From Sulfuritalea sp. (GTDB lineage: Bacteria > Pseudomonadota > Gammaproteobacteria > Burkholderiales > Rhodocyclaceae), in the NCBI GenBank assembly GCA_022842325.1, contig JALHPU010000001.1:62001-126000 (forward strand): a DNA stretch of 64,000 nt, read 5' to 3'. The position numbers were made by a program, and so were the translations under genes. The notes below the pieces were generated by a model that worked only from the letters and a program-made list of their open reading frames with translations, searched no databases and was not told the DNA's origin. Below, one piece after another: positions 48,453 to 56,698 of this stretch. Each line of letters starts with the position of its first letter. Position 1 is the stretch's first letter.

Positions 48453-48692
48453 ATGACCACCTGCACCGTCGCCGAAGCCAAGGCCCATCTTTCGGAGTTG
48501 CTGGCGCGCGTCGAAAGCGGCGAGGAACTCATCATCACCCGTCGCGGGCTCCCGGTGGCACAACTCTCGCCCATCCGGCCGATCAAGCGCGCACCCGACT
48601 GGCAAGCCATAAGCGCGTTTCGCGAATCGATGCCCGTTACGGCAGCATCGGCCACCGACCTGGTTCGCGAAATGCGCGACGCCGGCTACTGA
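48453..48692 (+). CDS. Phd/YefM-family antitoxin
   Basis: 79 residues. The N-terminal part (TTCTVAEAKAHLSELLARVESGEELIITRRGLPVAQLSPI) is the Phd/YefM DNA-binding fold; the C-terminal part (WQAISAFRESMPVTAASATDLVREMRDAGY) is the toxin-binding helix and tail. It neutralises the PIN-domain toxin whose ATG overlaps its stop by one base (TGATG at 48690-48694) and probably represses its own promoter. The pair lies inside the arn operon on the same strand. Confidence 0.9.
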   Translation: MTTCTVAEAKAHLSELLARVESGEELIITRRGLPVAQLSPIRPIKRAPDWQAISAFRESMPVTAASATDLVREMRDAGY

Positions 48693-49120
48693 TGCTTTAT
48701 CTGGACACCGCGGTGGTCCTGACCCTGTTCGTACGCGAACCGATGTCGGAATCCGTCGGCAAGTGGATTGCATCCCGTCGCCAGCCACTCGCCTTCAGTG
48801 ACTGGGGTCTGACGGAATGCGCTTCCGCCCTCGGCGTCAAGCTGCGTCGCGGCGAGCTTGACGCCAACTTCGCTGGTCGCGCCTTCCAGGCAATCGCCTC
48901 GTTTGCCAACGAATCCTGCGAACTCATTGCCTGCGCCGGCCACCACCAGAGGGAAGCCCAGGGACTGCTGACGCGCTTCGATCTGCCCTTGCGTTCCGGC
49001 GATGCCTTGCATCTGGCGATCAGCCAGCATGTTCAAGCCACCTTGGTGACCTGCGATAAGCAGCTAATGGCCGCCGCCAAAGCGATCGGCGCCAAAGCCC
49101 GCGATCCGCTCGCATCGTGA
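48692..49120 (+). CDS. PIN-domain (VapC-type) ribonuclease toxin
   Basis: 142 residues. The four acidic active-site positions are in place: Asp5 (LYLDTAVVL), Glu42 (WGLTECASAL), Asp104 (RSGDALHLAI) and Asp122 (VTCDKQ). VapC-type toxins are magnesium-dependent endoribonucleases that cut tRNA or rRNA until bound by antitoxin. Partnered here with a Phd-type rather than a VapB-type antitoxin, a known combination. No disruption is seen, so the toxin looks intact. Confidence 0.92.
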   Translation: MLYLDTAVVLTLFVREPMSESVGKWIASRRQPLAFSDWGLTECASALGVKLRRGELDANFAGRAFQAIASFANESCELIACAGHHQREAQGLLTRFDLPLRSGDALHLAISQHVQATLVTCDKQLMAAAKAIGAKARDPLAS

Positions 49121-49125
49121 AACCG

Positions 49126-49165
49126 TGGTCTGTCCCTGATTGTTCTTGGTCTGTCCCTGATTGTT
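49126..49165. repeat. Two 19-bp direct repeats before arnC
   Basis: TGGTCTGTCCCTGATTGTT occurs at 49126-49144 and 49147-49165, separated by CT, giving a 21-base period. They fill most of the 79-base gap between the toxin gene and arnC. Origin unknown; they may be remnants of a mobile or REP-type element that brought in the toxin-antitoxin pair. Confidence 0.8.
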
Positions 49166-49199
49166 GGGCGCTGATTTCTCCTCGTTAATATCCCGGCTC

Positions 49200-50138
49200 A
49201 TGCCCACCCTTTCACTCTCCATCGTCATCCCTGTCTACAACGAGGAAGCCGGTCTCGAAACGCTTTTCGCCCGCCTCTATCCTGCGCTCGATGCGCTGGG
49301 AGAGTCGTATGAAGTAATCTTCATCAACGACGGCAGCCGCGACCGCTCGGCGGCGATCCTGCGCCAGCAGTTCGAGGCGCGGCCCGACGTCACCCGCGTC
49401 ATCCTGTTTGCCGCCAACGCCGGCCAGCACATGGCCATCATGGCCGGCTTCGAGCATTGCCGCGGCGAGATCGTCGTCACCCTGGATGCCGACCTGCAGA
49501 ACCCGCCCGAGGAAATCGGCAAGCTGATCGCCAAGATGCGCGAAGGCCACGATTACGTCGGCAGCATCCGCCGCAAGCGCCAGGACAGCCTGTTCCGCAC
49601 CTGGGCTTCGAAGGCCATGAACCAGCTGCGCGAAAAAATTACCCGGATCAAGATCACCGACCAGGGCAACATGCTGCGCGCCTATTCGCGCAGCGTGGTG
49701 AATGCCATCAACAGCTGCAAGGAAGTCGCGACCTTCATACCGGCGCTGGCCTACACCTTCGCCCGCAACCCGGCCGAAGTCGTGGTCGAGCACGAGGAAC
49801 GCGCTGCCGGAGAATCGAAGTATTCGCTCTACAGCCTGATCCGGCTCAATTTCGACCTGATGACCGGCTTTTCGCTGGTGCCGCTGCAGTGGTTCTCGAT
49901 GCTCGGCATCCTCGTCTCGTTGGGTTCGGCCGCACTGTTCGTGCTGCTGATCGTGCGTCGCCTGATCGTCGGCCCGGAAGCCGAGGGCCTGTTCACTCTG
50001 TTTGCGCTGATGTTCTTCCTGATCGGCCTGGCCCTGTTCGGCATCGGTCTGCTCGGCGAATACATCGGCCGCATCTACCAGCAGGTGCGCCACCGTCCGC
50101 GTTATCTGGTCGAGGCGATCCTGGAACAGAAGGAATGA
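49200..50138 (+). CDS. arnC: Undecaprenyl-phosphate Ara4FN transferase (ArnC-like, GT2)
   Basis: 312 residues from the ATG at 49200. GT-A domain: LSIVIPVYNEEAGLETLFARLYPAL, VIFINDGSRDRSAAIL, GEIVVTLDADLQNPPEEI (DxD), then ITDQGNMLRAYSRSVV and two C-terminal membrane helices (FSMLGILVSLGSAALFVLLIV; LFALMFFLIGLALFGIGLLGEYIGRIYQQ). It transfers 4-deoxy-4-formamido-L-arabinose from UDP to undecaprenyl phosphate on the cytoplasmic face. The same fold serves other polyprenyl-phosphate transferases; the neighbours specify ArnC. ATGA overlap with the next gene. Confidence 0.9.
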   Translation: MPTLSLSIVIPVYNEEAGLETLFARLYPALDALGESYEVIFINDGSRDRSAAILRQQFEARPDVTRVILFAANAGQHMAIMAGFEHCRGEIVVTLDADLQNPPEEIGKLIAKMREGHDYVGSIRRKRQDSLFRTWASKAMNQLREKITRIKITDQGNMLRAYSRSVVNAINSCKEVATFIPALAYTFARNPAEVVVEHEERAAGESKYSLYSLIRLNFDLMTGFSLVPLQWFSMLGILVSLGSAALFVLLIVRRLIVGPEAEGLFTLFALMFFLIGLALFGIGLLGEYIGRIYQQVRHRPRYLVEAILEQKE

Positions 50139-51073
50139 GCAGCGCAGTTGTATTCGCCTACCACAACGTAGGCGTGCGCTGCCTTTCCGTGCTTCTGGCG
50201 CACGGCGTGGAGGTGCTGCGCGTGGTGACGCACAAGGACAGTCCGACCGAAACCATCTGGTTCGACAGCGTCGCCGAACTGGCCGCGCGCCACGGGATTC
50301 CGGTCATTACGCCCGAGGATCCCAACGATCCCGCGGTCGTTGCGGAATTGGCCGCGCTGCAGCCCGATTTCCTGTTCTCCTTCTATTACCGGCTGATGCT
50401 CAAGGCGCCGCTGCTGGCCCTGCCGAAACGCGGTGCGTGGAACATGCACGGCTCGCTGCTGCCGAAGTATCGCGGCCGGGTGCCGGTGAATTGGGCCATC
50501 ATCCACGGCGAGCGCGAAACCGGCGCCACGCTGCACGAAATGGTCGAAAAGCCCGACGCGGGCGGCATCCTGGTGCAACAGCCGGTGCCCATCCTGCCTG
50601 ACGACACGGCCTTCGATGTATTCAACAAGGTCACGCTGGCGGCCGAAATGGCGCTGGACCGCGTGCTTCCCGACCTGCTGGCCGGCCGTGCGATTGCCAA
50701 GCCGCAAAACCTAGCAGCGGGCAGCTATTTCGGCGGGCGCAAGGCCGAAGACGGCCGCATCGACTGGACCCAGGCGGCATCGAGGGTGCACAACCTGATT
50801 CGCGCCGTCGCGCCGCCTTATCCGGGGGCCTACTCGGACACCGCCAGGGGCCGGCTCAGGGTGCTGTGCTCCCTGCACCCGACGCATGAAACCGGTCCCT
50901 ACGGCGGCCGGCCCACCCTGTTCGTACGCAACGGGCATCTGCATGCAGAATGCGGCGACGGACGGCTTTTGCGCCTGCTCGCGGTAGAATTAGATGGTTT
51001 ACCGCTGGCGCCAGCCTCAGCAGGCGACCAGTTCAACGCAATTTTCGGAACCCCGGCACTCTCCCTGTCATGA
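50135..51073 (+). CDS. UDP-Ara4N formyltransferase (ArnA N-terminal half as separate gene)
   Basis: 312 residues. Formyl-transferase fold with VVFAYHNVGVRCLSVLL, the catalytic Asn-His in WNMHGSLLPKYRGRVPVNWAI and Asp in LHEMVEKPDAGGILVQQ, followed by the OB-like C-terminal subdomain. It matches the first half of E. coli ArnA and uses 10-formyl-tetrahydrofolate to formylate UDP-4-amino-4-deoxy-L-arabinose. The decarboxylase half is the next gene, with a 4-base ATGA overlap (51070-51073), so the usual fusion is split here. ATG at 50135 follows AAGGA closely. Confidence 0.9.
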   Translation: MSSAVVFAYHNVGVRCLSVLLAHGVEVLRVVTHKDSPTETIWFDSVAELAARHGIPVITPEDPNDPAVVAELAALQPDFLFSFYYRLMLKAPLLALPKRGAWNMHGSLLPKYRGRVPVNWAIIHGERETGATLHEMVEKPDAGGILVQQPVPILPDDTAFDVFNKVTLAAEMALDRVLPDLLAGRAIAKPQNLAAGSYFGGRKAEDGRIDWTQAASRVHNLIRAVAPPYPGAYSDTARGRLRVLCSLHPTHETGPYGGRPTLFVRNGHLHAECGDGRLLRLLAVELDGLPLAPASAGDQFNAIFGTPALSLS

Positions 51074-52113
51074 AAAAGATCCTCATCCTCGGCGTCAACG
51101 GCTTCATCGGCCACCACCTGTCCCAGCGCATCCTGAACACCACCGACTGGGAGGTGTACGGCATGGACATGAACTCCGAGCGCGTCACCGATCTGATGCA
51201 GAACCCCCGCTTTCATTTCTTCGAAGGCGACATCATGATCAACAAGGAGTGGATCGAGTACCACGTCAAGAAATGCGACGTGATCCTGCCGCTGGTCGCC
51301 ATCGCCACGCCGGCCACCTACGTCAAGGAACCGCTGCGCGTCTTCGAGCTCGACTTCGAGGCCAACCTGCCGATCATCCGCCAGGCGGTCAAGTACAAGA
51401 AGCGCGTGATTTTTCCCTCCACCTCCGAGGTCTATGGCATGAGCCAAGATCCCGAGTTCGATCCGGAAAACTCCAACCTGGTGCTGGGCCCGATCAACAA
51501 GCCGCGCTGGATCTACTCCTGCGCCAAGCAGATGATGGACCGCGTGATCCATGCCTACGGCCAGCAGGAAGGCCTCGAATACACCCTGTTCCGCCCCTTC
51601 AACTGGATCGGCCCGGGCCTCGATTCGATCCATACGCCGAAGGAAGGCAGTTCGCGCGTGATCACCCAGTTCCTCGGCCACATCGTGCGCGGCGAACCGA
51701 TCAAGCTGGTGGACGGCGGCGCGCAGAAGCGCTCCTTCACCTATGTCTCGGACGGCATCGATGCGCTGATGAAGATCATCGACAACAGGAACGGCATCGC
51801 CAGCGGCAAGATCTACAACATCGGCAATCCGAAGAACAACTACTCGATCCGCGAACTCGCCACACTGATGCTCGACCTGGCGAAACAGTATCCCGAATAT
51901 GCAGCAAGCGTCGCCCAGGTGAAGGTTCTCGAAACCACCTCCGGCGAGTATTACGGCAAGGGCTACCAGGACACGCAGCACCGCGTGCCGAAGATCACCA
52001 ACACCATGGCCGATCTCGACTGGGAGCCGCGCATCACCTTCGAAGAAGCCCTGCGCAGCATTTTCGAGGCCTATCGCAACGACGTGGCCGAAGCGCGCAA
52101 GCTGATGGATTGA
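51070..52113 (+). CDS. UDP-glucuronate decarboxylase (ArnA C-terminal half as separate gene)
   Basis: 347 residues, SDR-type sugar-nucleotide enzyme: KKILILGVNGFIGHHLSQRIL, MNSERVTDLMQNPRFHFFEGDI, PLVAIATPATYVKEPLRVFELDFEANL, FPSTSEVYG, WIYSCAKQMMDRVIHAYG (Tyr-xxx-Lys) and FNWIGPGLDSIHTPKEGSSRV. These match the ArnA dehydrogenase domain closely. It oxidises and decarboxylates UDP-glucuronate to UDP-4-keto-pentose, the substrate of ArnB. UDP-glucose dehydrogenase (Ugd), which would supply UDP-glucuronate, is not in the window. Confidence 0.92.
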   Translation: MKKILILGVNGFIGHHLSQRILNTTDWEVYGMDMNSERVTDLMQNPRFHFFEGDIMINKEWIEYHVKKCDVILPLVAIATPATYVKEPLRVFELDFEANLPIIRQAVKYKKRVIFPSTSEVYGMSQDPEFDPENSNLVLGPINKPRWIYSCAKQMMDRVIHAYGQQEGLEYTLFRPFNWIGPGLDSIHTPKEGSSRVITQFLGHIVRGEPIKLVDGGAQKRSFTYVSDGIDALMKIIDNRNGIASGKIYNIGNPKNNYSIRELATLMLDLAKQYPEYAASVAQVKVLETTSGEYYGKGYQDTQHRVPKITNTMADLDWEPRITFEEALRSIFEAYRNDVAEARKLMD

Positions 52114-52121
52114 GCTTCCCC

Positions 52122-53045
52122 ATGAAGCTCGCACTGAAAATCGACGTCGATACCTGGCGCGGCACCCTGCAAGGCGTGCCGCGACTGGTGGAGATCCTGC
52201 GTCGCCATGATGCGGAGGCAAGTTTCCTGTTTTCGCTCGGCCCCGATCACACGGGTCGCGCCATCAAGCGCGCCTTTCGCCCCGGCTTCATGAAAAAGGT
52301 GCAGCGCACCTCGGTGGTCGCGCACTACGGCCTCAAGACACTGATGTACGGGACGCTGCTGCCCGGACCCGACATCGGCCTGCGCGGCGCCGACATCATG
52401 CGCGCCACACGCGATGCCGGCTTCGAAACGGCAATCCACTGCTGGGATCATGTCAAGTGGCAGGACGGCGTCGAGCAGGCCGACGCCGCCTGGACCGATC
52501 GCGAAATGCGCCGGGCCCACCAGCGCTATGTCGACATCTTCGGCAGCGACTCTCCCGGCCATGGTGCCGCCGGCTGGCAGATGAACGCGCATGCCCTGCG
52601 CCTGACGCAGCGCCTGGGCTATCGCTGGGCCTCCGACTGCCGTGGCACACATGCTTTCGTCCCGGTCTGGAACGGAGAAATCGTCACCTGCCCGCAGTTA
52701 CCGACGACCCTGCCGACACTGGACGAACTGGTCGGCACGGACGATCTGACGCCCGACAACGTACATCTGCACCTGCTGCGGCTCACCGTAGCGGACAACC
52801 GGGACCACGTCTTCACGCTGCATGCCGAACTCGAAGGCCTCAAATTCGGCGACACCCTGGAGCGCCTGCTGACAGGCTGGCGCGAACAGGGCTACGACCT
52901 GGTATCGCTGGGAAAGATGCGCGATGCGCTCGATCCGGCGACGCTGCCTCGCCACGAAATGATCCGGGGCGAAATCCCCGGCCGCGCAGGCCAGTTGATG
53001 CTGCAGGGCGAGGAATTTCTGTCAACATGGAAGGAAGCTGCATGA
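52122..53045 (+). CDS. arnD: Ara4FN-undecaprenol deformylase (ArnD-like, polysaccharide deacetylase family)
   Basis: 307 residues. NodB-like fold: LALKIDVDTWRGTLQGVPRLVEIL (Asp-Val-Asp metal site), HDAEASFLFSLGPDHTGRAI, ETAIHCWDHVKWQDG (His-x3-His-type metal site) and QMNAHALRLTQRLGYRWASDCRG. These fit ArnD, which removes the formyl group from the lipid-linked sugar so that it can be flipped and transferred. It starts 8 bases after the decarboxylase gene and overlaps the peroxiredoxin start by 4 bases. Confidence 0.9.
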   Translation: MKLALKIDVDTWRGTLQGVPRLVEILRRHDAEASFLFSLGPDHTGRAIKRAFRPGFMKKVQRTSVVAHYGLKTLMYGTLLPGPDIGLRGADIMRATRDAGFETAIHCWDHVKWQDGVEQADAAWTDREMRRAHQRYVDIFGSDSPGHGAAGWQMNAHALRLTQRLGYRWASDCRGTHAFVPVWNGEIVTCPQLPTTLPTLDELVGTDDLTPDNVHLHLLRLTVADNRDHVFTLHAELEGLKFGDTLERLLTGWREQGYDLVSLGKMRDALDPATLPRHEMIRGEIPGRAGQLMLQGEEFLSTWKEAA

Positions 53046-53533
53046 CCGAAACGTTCCAATCCAATCCCGTAGCCCCCTCGGCCCTGGGGCTGCGTGTTCC
53101 CGATTTCACGGTTCCCGCCACTGGCGGAGAGTTCACCCTGGCGGCCTGCCTCGGCAAGCCCGTGGTGCTGTACTTCTACCCCAAGGACAATACGCCGGGC
53201 TGCACCACCCAGGCCCAGCAGTTTCGCGACCTGCACGCGGAATTCGTCAAGGCCGGCTGCGTCGTGGTCGGTGTCTCGCGCGACGACCTGAAGTCGCATG
53301 AAAGCTTCAAGGCCAAGCTGGGACTGCCTTTCGAACTGATCTCGGACATCGAAGGCGTGCTTTGCCGCATGTTCGACGTGGTCAAGAACAAGATGCTCTA
53401 CGGCAAGAAAGTGCTGGGCATCCAGCGCAGCACTTTCCTGATCGACGCCAATGGCCTGCTGCATCAGGAATGGCGCTCGACCAAGGCCGACGGCAACGCC
53501 GCCACCGTACTGGAAGCCGTGCGCAAGCTGTAA
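53042..53533 (+). CDS. bcp: Peroxiredoxin, Bcp/PrxQ type
   Basis: 163 residues. Peroxidatic Cys54 lies in YFYPKDNTPGCTTQAQQF; the position five residues later, a resolving Cys in E. coli Bcp, is Gln here, so it is a 1-Cys or alternative 2-Cys variant (other cysteines lie near 73 and 109). GVSRDDLKSHESFKAKLGLPFELISD and STFLIDANGLLHQEW complete the family pattern. It reduces organic and hydrogen peroxides in the cytoplasm. ATGA-coupled to arnD, so it shares the arn transcript although not part of that pathway. Confidence 0.92.
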   Translation: MTETFQSNPVAPSALGLRVPDFTVPATGGEFTLAACLGKPVVLYFYPKDNTPGCTTQAQQFRDLHAEFVKAGCVVVGVSRDDLKSHESFKAKLGLPFELISDIEGVLCRMFDVVKNKMLYGKKVLGIQRSTFLIDANGLLHQEWRSTKADGNAATVLEAVRKL

Positions 53534-53544
53534 TCGGGAACAGC

Positions 53545-53562
53545 GCCCGGTTTCGGGCCTTT
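53545..53562 (+). terminator. Weak terminator-like hairpin after bcp
   Basis: GCCCG (53545-53549) and CGGGC (53554-53558) flank GTTT and are followed by CTTTCCTTC. The stem is short and the T-run broken, so termination may be partial. The remainder of the 96-base gap before phoH shows nothing else. Confidence 0.4.
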
Positions 53563-53629
53563 CCTTCGGTCTTTCCCAACAGGGCGGCGGCTATCTTGAG
53601 CCTGCCCCCTCCCCTGCCCCGAGGCTTTC

Positions 53630-55078
53630 ATGAACGCCAAGCGCGCCAAGACTTCCAAGAACTCGATCACCAAGCTGTTCGTGCTCGACACCAATGTGCT
53701 GATGCACGATCCCTTGAGCCTGTTCCGCTTCGAAGAGCACGACATCTACGTGCCGATGATGACGCTGGAGGAGCTCGACGCGAACAAGAAGGGCATGTCG
53801 GAAGTCGCGCGCAATGCGCGCCAGGCCAGCCGTCTGATGGACGAGATCGTCACCGGCGCCGAGCACAACATGGCCGCCGGCATCGATCTCACCGGTCCCT
53901 CGCGCGCGCTGGCGACCGGTCACCTGTTTTTCCAGACCGAAGCCATCAACGGCATCCTGCCGATTTCGCTGCCGACCGCCAAGGCCGACAACCAGATCAT
54001 CGGCGTCGTCATGCATCTGGGCCAGAAGTTTCCCAAGCGCCCGGTCATTCTGGTTTCCAAAGACATCAACATGCGCATCAAGGCCCGCGCGCTGGGCCTC
54101 GAAGCACAGGACTACTTCAATGACAAGGTGCTGGAGGATACCGATCTCCTCTACACCGGAACCCTGGAACTGCCGCCCGATTTCTGGGATACCCACGCCA
54201 AGGGTCTGGAGTCATGGAAAAAGGACAGCCGCACCTATTACCGCATCAAGGGTCCGCTCTGCCCTGACCTGCTGGTCAATGAGTTCGTCTGGCAGGAGGG
54301 CGCGCAACCGCTTCAGGCCTGGGTAAGAGTCGGCGCCGGCAAGACGGCGGAACTCGAGACGCTGATCGACTACAGCCACGCCAAGAATGCCGTCTGGGGC
54401 ATCACCGCGCGCAACCGCGAACAAAACTTCGCCCTCAACCTGCTGATGAACCCGGACATCGATTTCGTCACCCTGCTCGGTCAAGCCGGCACCGGCAAGA
54501 CCTTGCTGACGCTGGCTGCCGCCCTGACGCAGACGCTGGAAACCAAGCTCTTCGCCGAAGTCATCATCACCCGCGTCACGGTTCCCGTCGGCGAGGACAT
54601 CGGCTTCCTGCCCGGCACCGAAGAGGAAAAAATGACGCCGTGGATGGGTGCGCTGGAAGACAACCTCGACGTGCTCAACAAACCGGCCGAAACCCCGGCC
54701 GGGCCAGGTGGCAGCGCCGGCACCTACGGTGGCGACTGGGGACGTGCCGCGACCATGGACCTGATCCGCAGCCGGATCAAGATCAAGTCGCTCAACTTCA
54801 TGCGCGGCCGCACCTTCATGAACAAGTTCCTGATCATCGACGAGGCGCAGAACCTGACGCCGAAGCAGATGAAGACCCTGATCACCCGTGCCGGCCCCGG
54901 CACCAAGGTGGTCTGCCTGGGCAACATCGCCCAGATCGACACGCCCTACCTGACCGAAGGCAGTTCAGGCCTGACTTACGTGGTGGATCGCTTCAAGGGC
55001 TGGACGCATTCGGGCCACGTTACGCTGCAGCGCGGCGAACGCTCGCGCCTGGCCGATCACGCGGCGGAAGTGCTGTAG
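53630..55078 (+). CDS. PhoH-family ATPase with N-terminal PIN domain (YlaK-like)
   Basis: 482 residues. A PIN nuclease domain fills about 15-150 (KLFVLDTNVLMHDPLSL with the first Asp; LEELDANKKGMSEVARNARQASR; ILVSKDINMRIKARALGLEAQDY). The PhoH ATPase follows: Walker A TLLGQAGTGKTLLTLAAAL near 285-295, KFLIIDEAQNLTPKQMKTLITRAGPGTKVVCLGNIAQID (Walker B). PIN-PhoH proteins are RNA helicase/nucleases. It stands alone between bcp and a convergent dnaB, with GAGG ahead of its ATG. Confidence 0.92.
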   Translation: MNAKRAKTSKNSITKLFVLDTNVLMHDPLSLFRFEEHDIYVPMMTLEELDANKKGMSEVARNARQASRLMDEIVTGAEHNMAAGIDLTGPSRALATGHLFFQTEAINGILPISLPTAKADNQIIGVVMHLGQKFPKRPVILVSKDINMRIKARALGLEAQDYFNDKVLEDTDLLYTGTLELPPDFWDTHAKGLESWKKDSRTYYRIKGPLCPDLLVNEFVWQEGAQPLQAWVRVGAGKTAELETLIDYSHAKNAVWGITARNREQNFALNLLMNPDIDFVTLLGQAGTGKTLLTLAAALTQTLETKLFAEVIITRVTVPVGEDIGFLPGTEEEKMTPWMGALEDNLDVLNKPAETPAGPGGSAGTYGGDWGRAATMDLIRSRIKIKSLNFMRGRTFMNKFLIIDEAQNLTPKQMKTLITRAGPGTKVVCLGNIAQIDTPYLTEGSSGLTYVVDRFKGWTHSGHVTLQRGERSRLADHAAEVL

Positions 55079-55104
55079 GGCTTTCCATCGTTGGACGGAC
55101 CGTG

Positions 55105-55231
55105 GGACGGACTTCAGTCCGCCATCCACTCTGGCCGACTGAAGTCGGCCCTACAAACGCCATCCACTCTGGCCGACTGAAGTCGGCCCTACAAACGCCA
55201 TCCACCTTTGGCCGACTGAAGTCGGCCCTAC
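55105..55231. repeat. Palindromic repeat array B (REP/BIME-like), four elements
   Basis: An inverted first element GGACGGACTTCAGTCCGCC (55105-55123) is followed by three copies of GGCCGACTGAAGTCGGCC plus CTAC (55133-55154, 55171-55192, 55210-55231) spaced 38 and 39 bases, joined by near-identical AAACGCCATCCACTCT linkers. It fills the gap between convergent phoH and dnaB. The same element family and linker appear at 10970-11053. Confidence 0.88.
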
Positions 55232-55241
55232 AGATTTTGCA

Positions 55242-56645
55242 TCAGGCTCTGTAAGACGAGCCCGATGCGAAATTCTCGAACTTGGTGTATTCGCCAAGGA
55301 AGGTCAGGCGCACCGTGCCGACCGGGCCGTTACGGTGCTTGCCGATGATGGCTTCGGCCGTGCCCTTGTCCTGGGTATCTGGCTTGTAGTACTCCTCGCG
55401 GTACATCATCATGATGATGTCGGCATCCTGCTCGATGGCGCCGGATTCGCGCAGGTCGCTCATCAGCGGGCGCTTGTCGGTGCGTTCCTCGACTTTGCGC
55501 GAGAGCTGCGACAGGGCGATGATCGGCACCTGCAATTCCTTGGCCAGGGCCTTGATCGAACGCGAGATCTCGGAAATTTCGGTAGCGCGGTTTTCGCCCA
55601 TGCGGTTCGAACTCATCAACTGCAGGTAGTCGATGATGATCAGGCCGAGCTTGCCGAACTGCCGGTGCAGACGTCGGGCACGGGCGCGCAGGTCGGTCGA
55701 GTTGATCGCGCCGGTCTCGTCGATATGGATCGGCGCCTCGTGCAGCTTGCCCAGCGCCACCGTCATGCGATCCCATTCGTCATCGGTGAGGCGGCCGGTG
55801 CGCAGTTTGCTCTGGTCGATGCGGCCGACCGAGGAAAGGAAGCGCGTGGCAAGTTGCGGACCGGACATTTCCAGGCTGAAAATCGCCACCGGCAGGCGCA
55901 GTTCGACGCCCACATGCTCGGCGATGTTGAGCGCAAACGCGGTTTTGCCCATCGACGGGCGACCGGCGACGACGATCATGTCGCCCGGCTGCAGGCCCGA
56001 GGTCAGGCGATCGAGATCGGCAAAGCCGGTGGCGACGCCGGTGATGTCCGACTGGCTATCGCGCGCCAGCAGGGTTTCCATGCGCTCGACGACTTCGCCC
56101 AGCAACGGCTGGATCGCGACGAAGCCATTGTTGCTGCGATTGCCGGCTTCGGCAATCTGGAAAATCCGCTGCTCGGCGTCGTCGAGCAGCTGCTTGACGT
56201 CGCGCCCGGCGGGATTCAGCGCATTGCCGGCGATCTCATCGCCGACTGTGACCAGCTGACGCAGGATCGCGCGCTCGCGCACGATCTCGGCATAGCGCCG
56301 GATGTTCGCCGCCGACGGCGTGGCATTGGCGATTTCGCCAAGGTAGCCCAGGCCGCCGGTCTGATCGACTTCGTTCGATTGCTCGATCGATTCGTAAACG
56401 GTCACCACGTCGGCCGGCCGGCCCATCTGGATCAGCTTGCCGATATGGCGGAAGATGCGGCGGTGATCGTCGCGATAGAAGTCCGTCTCGCGCACCACGT
56501 CGCCGATGCGGTCCCAGGCAGCGTTGTCGATCAGCAGGCCGCCAATCAGCGACTGTTCGGCCTCGATGGAATGCGGGGGCAGCTTGAGCGCAGCGACCTC
56601 GGAATCGACAGGCTGCGGGGGATTGAAGGCACGTACCTGGGCCAT
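55242..56645 (-). CDS. dnaB: Replicative DNA helicase DnaB
   Basis: 467 residues from the ATG at 56645, with GGAG six bases upstream; a TTG four codons earlier is unlikely. N-terminal domain about 20-125 (LPPHSIEAEQSLIGGLLIDNAAWD), linker helix, then the RecA-like domain with Walker A VVAGRPSMGKTAFALNIAEH, LIIIDYLQLMSSN (Walker B) and the C-terminal IAKHRNGPVG-type box (IGKHRNGPVGTVRLTFLGEYTKFEN). No intein. It unwinds DNA at the fork as a hexamer. A phased array of DnaA-box-like repeats lies 55-108 bases upstream. Confidence 0.96.
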   Translation of the reverse strand: MAQVRAFNPPQPVDSEVAALKLPPHSIEAEQSLIGGLLIDNAAWDRIGDVVRETDFYRDDHRRIFRHIGKLIQMGRPADVVTVYESIEQSNEVDQTGGLGYLGEIANATPSAANIRRYAEIVRERAILRQLVTVGDEIAGNALNPAGRDVKQLLDDAEQRIFQIAEAGNRSNNGFVAIQPLLGEVVERMETLLARDSQSDITGVATGFADLDRLTSGLQPGDMIVVAGRPSMGKTAFALNIAEHVGVELRLPVAIFSLEMSGPQLATRFLSSVGRIDQSKLRTGRLTDDEWDRMTVALGKLHEAPIHIDETGAINSTDLRARARRLHRQFGKLGLIIIDYLQLMSSNRMGENRATEISEISRSIKALAKELQVPIIALSQLSRKVEERTDKRPLMSDLRESGAIEQDADIIMMMYREEYYKPDTQDKGTAEAIIGKHRNGPVGTVRLTFLGEYTKFENFASGSSYRA

Positions 56646-56698
56646 CGCGGTCTCCAAAATTTAAGCGCTGAGTCTACCCCTCGGGACGCCTCAAGGTA

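Noticed and set aside
49126-49165. Insertion sequence ends
   Set aside because: The copies are direct rather than inverted, and no transposase or target duplication is present; kept only as a repeat of unknown origin.
51070-51073. Frameshift breaking a single arnA gene
   Set aside because: The formyltransferase ends cleanly and the decarboxylase begins with its own ATG and complete Rossmann motif, the same overlap style as neighbouring genes.
55105-55231. CRISPR array
   Set aside because: Units are internally palindromic, the linkers are nearly identical rather than unique, there are only four units, and there are no cas genes. A REP-type array fits better.
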